A DNA stretch of 64,000 nucleotides from Planctomicrobium piriforme. Its GTDB lineage: Bacteria > Planctomycetota > Planctomycetia > Planctomycetales > Planctomycetaceae. Shown here piece by piece: positions 63,062 to 64,000 of this stretch (within the stretch, counting starts at the first letter, position 1; each line of letters starts with the position of its first letter). The stretch is taken from the NCBI GenBank assembly GCA_945860955.1, contig CAMATH010000032.1, forward strand, positions 1 through 64,000. The letters run 5' to 3'. Below the pieces are notes generated by a model. The model made no database searches. It saw only the letters and a program-made list of their open reading frames with translations, and was not told where the DNA came from. A program made the position numbers and the translations under genes.

Positions 63062-64000
63062 ATGTCGCCGTCAATTCGCAGGGTCGCGTTGGAAATCCTC
63101 AGACACGGCCCGGCGCACAACCAGTTGTTGTCGCCGCTAACCCAATATCTGGCGCTGTGCGGCAATTTCGGTGCCGTCTCGGTCCAGGTGCCGTTTGAAC
63201 ATGCGCAGTTTCGAGCACGGTTGCGTCCACTGATGTACCAGGAGTCGGAACGCCTGCGGCAGTTGCAGGTGCGCGAGACGGGTTGCGATCTGCGAGACAT
63301 TCTGGCAAAGGTTCCCGGTCTGATCGCCGCCCTGGCTGAGGCGCGCGGTGCCGGCCAGAGCGGTGATCCTACCTCGGACGACGTCAATGTTCGAACCACG
63401 GAGGCAGCCAGAATCCGTGGAGAAGACCCGCAGTCGATGACGCATCTGGAGTTGATTCTCTCGGCGTCGGAGCTGGCCCTGCTGCCGTTTGAGCTGGCAG
63501 AGGCCCCGGCGGGATTTCCGGGAGCCGGAAAGCCGTTGGTCCTCCAGTCGCAGACTCCGATCTGCCTGACTCGTCGCGTCCGTTCGAACGACCGCCCCAC
63601 GGCCCCCTGGGACAGAACCCCGCGCATTCTGTTTGCCGCGGCGAATCCCGGATCGACGATTCCGCTGCAACAGCACGTGAACGCGCTGGTGAGATCATTG
63701 CAGCCGTGGATTGACCGATCGTTGGTGAGCGAGCGCGGGGAGACCGACGTTTACAAAGACCAACTGACCATTTTGCCGCAGGCGACCTGGGAGTCGATTG
63801 ACCAGACCATCGGCGACGCGATCGACAAGCCCCCCCACCGTCCCTTCACCCATGTGCATATCCTCGCGCATGGTGGCGGATATACCGAGGGTGGGGATCC
63901 GCGGTTCGGGATCGTTCTGCATGACCCGGCGAATCCGGAGAAAGCGGACATCGTCTCGGGGCAGCGGCTCGCGCTGGCGTTGCGGGCGCAGGGGAAGGGG
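63062..64000 (+). CDS. CHAT-domain protease, N-terminal part (cut by window end)
   Basis: From ATG 63062 the frame stays open to the end of the window (313 codons). The first ~100 residues are helical (VALEILRHGPAHNQLLSPL, then FEHAQFRARLRPLMYQES). From about 125 the CHAT fold is recognisable: MTHLELILSASELALLPFELAE, ICLTRRVRS, RILFAAANPGSTIPL, and FTHVHILAHGGGYTEGG, with His270 as the expected catalytic His. FGIVLHDPANPE and VSGQRLALAL also fit. The catalytic Cys would lie beyond the window. CHAT proteases are caspase-like effectors in bacterial defence, for example with type III-E CRISPR and gasdermins. It starts 53 bases after the phosphoesterase gene. Confidence 0.8.
   Translation, partial: MSPSIRRVALEILRHGPAHNQLLSPLTQYLALCGNFGAVSVQVPFEHAQFRARLRPLMYQESERLRQLQVRETGCDLRDILAKVPGLIAALAEARGAGQSGDPTSDDVNVRTTEAARIRGEDPQSMTHLELILSASELALLPFELAEAPAGFPGAGKPLVLQSQTPICLTRRVRSNDRPTAPWDRTPRILFAAANPGSTIPLQQHVNALVRSLQPWIDRSLVSERGETDVYKDQLTILPQATWESIDQTIGDAIDKPPHRPFTHVHILAHGGGYTEGGDPRFGIVLHDPANPEKADIVSGQRLALALRAQGKG

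Overview
The window looks like a chromosomal segment of a planctomycete (phylum Planctomycetota). The evidence is gene content: two DUF1549/DUF1553 proteins, one DUF1587-DUF1592-DUF1588-DUF1585 haem-type protein, two DUF1501 proteins, one prepilin-like and one lipoprotein-type DUF1559 protein, a CRTAC1/FG-GAP protein, two DUF1570 metalloprotease-like proteins, a fused ResB-CcsA cytochrome c assembly protein, a HisA-like protein of the methanopterin type and a cysteine-rich exported protein. The DNA is GC-rich, genes sit on both strands in short runs, and GTG and TTG starts are frequent. No rRNA, CRISPR array or complete insertion sequence was seen.

Positions 1-5145 look like the end of a mobile island. 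They hold a truncated CDS, small HTH and excisionase-like genes (one apparently frameshifted), a DUF4062 (TIR-like) protein, a tail-anchored HIRAN protein and a DEDDh exonuclease with a TerB-like tail. The stretch ends at a lone 3' half of a tRNA-His, a typical attachment-site remnant. Positions 5296-14375 are housekeeping and surface genes: hemD, a lipoprotein, a DUF1559 protein, a CRTAC1 protein, two SPOUT methyltransferases, an orphan transhydrogenase alpha subunit and a glycine-zipper lipoprotein. Positions 14755-31417 hold an MFS carrier, a broken outer-membrane gene, planctomycete cytochrome-type proteins, thrC, an NHL protein, leuB, a gamma-glutamylcyclotransferase, a secretin-N-like repeat protein, a DegT aminotransferase, a thioredoxin-like protein and a dicarboxylate/amino-acid symporter. 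A tRNA-Gly(CCC) follows.

Positions 32000-38150 form a minus-strand operon (lipoprotein, ResB-CcsA fusion, HisA-like protein). A divergent thioredoxin-protease fusion lies beside it. Positions 41079-55029 carry a DUF1549/DUF1553-DUF1501 pair, a membrane protein, the cysteine-rich protein, two tail-to-tail DUF1570 genes, a low-complexity DUF1559 lipoprotein, a second DUF1501 gene and an RNase Z-like hydrolase.

The most interesting part is 55458-64000. Four tightly spaced plus-strand genes encode a ~1090-residue P-loop ATPase, a 914-residue adenosine-deaminase-fold protein with all the zinc-site motifs, a metallophosphoesterase, and a CHAT-family protease cut by the window end. The first two match the RdrA-RdrB layout of the RADAR anti-phage system. 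The added phosphoesterase and CHAT protease would make this an expanded RADAR-like system that I do not recognise as described.
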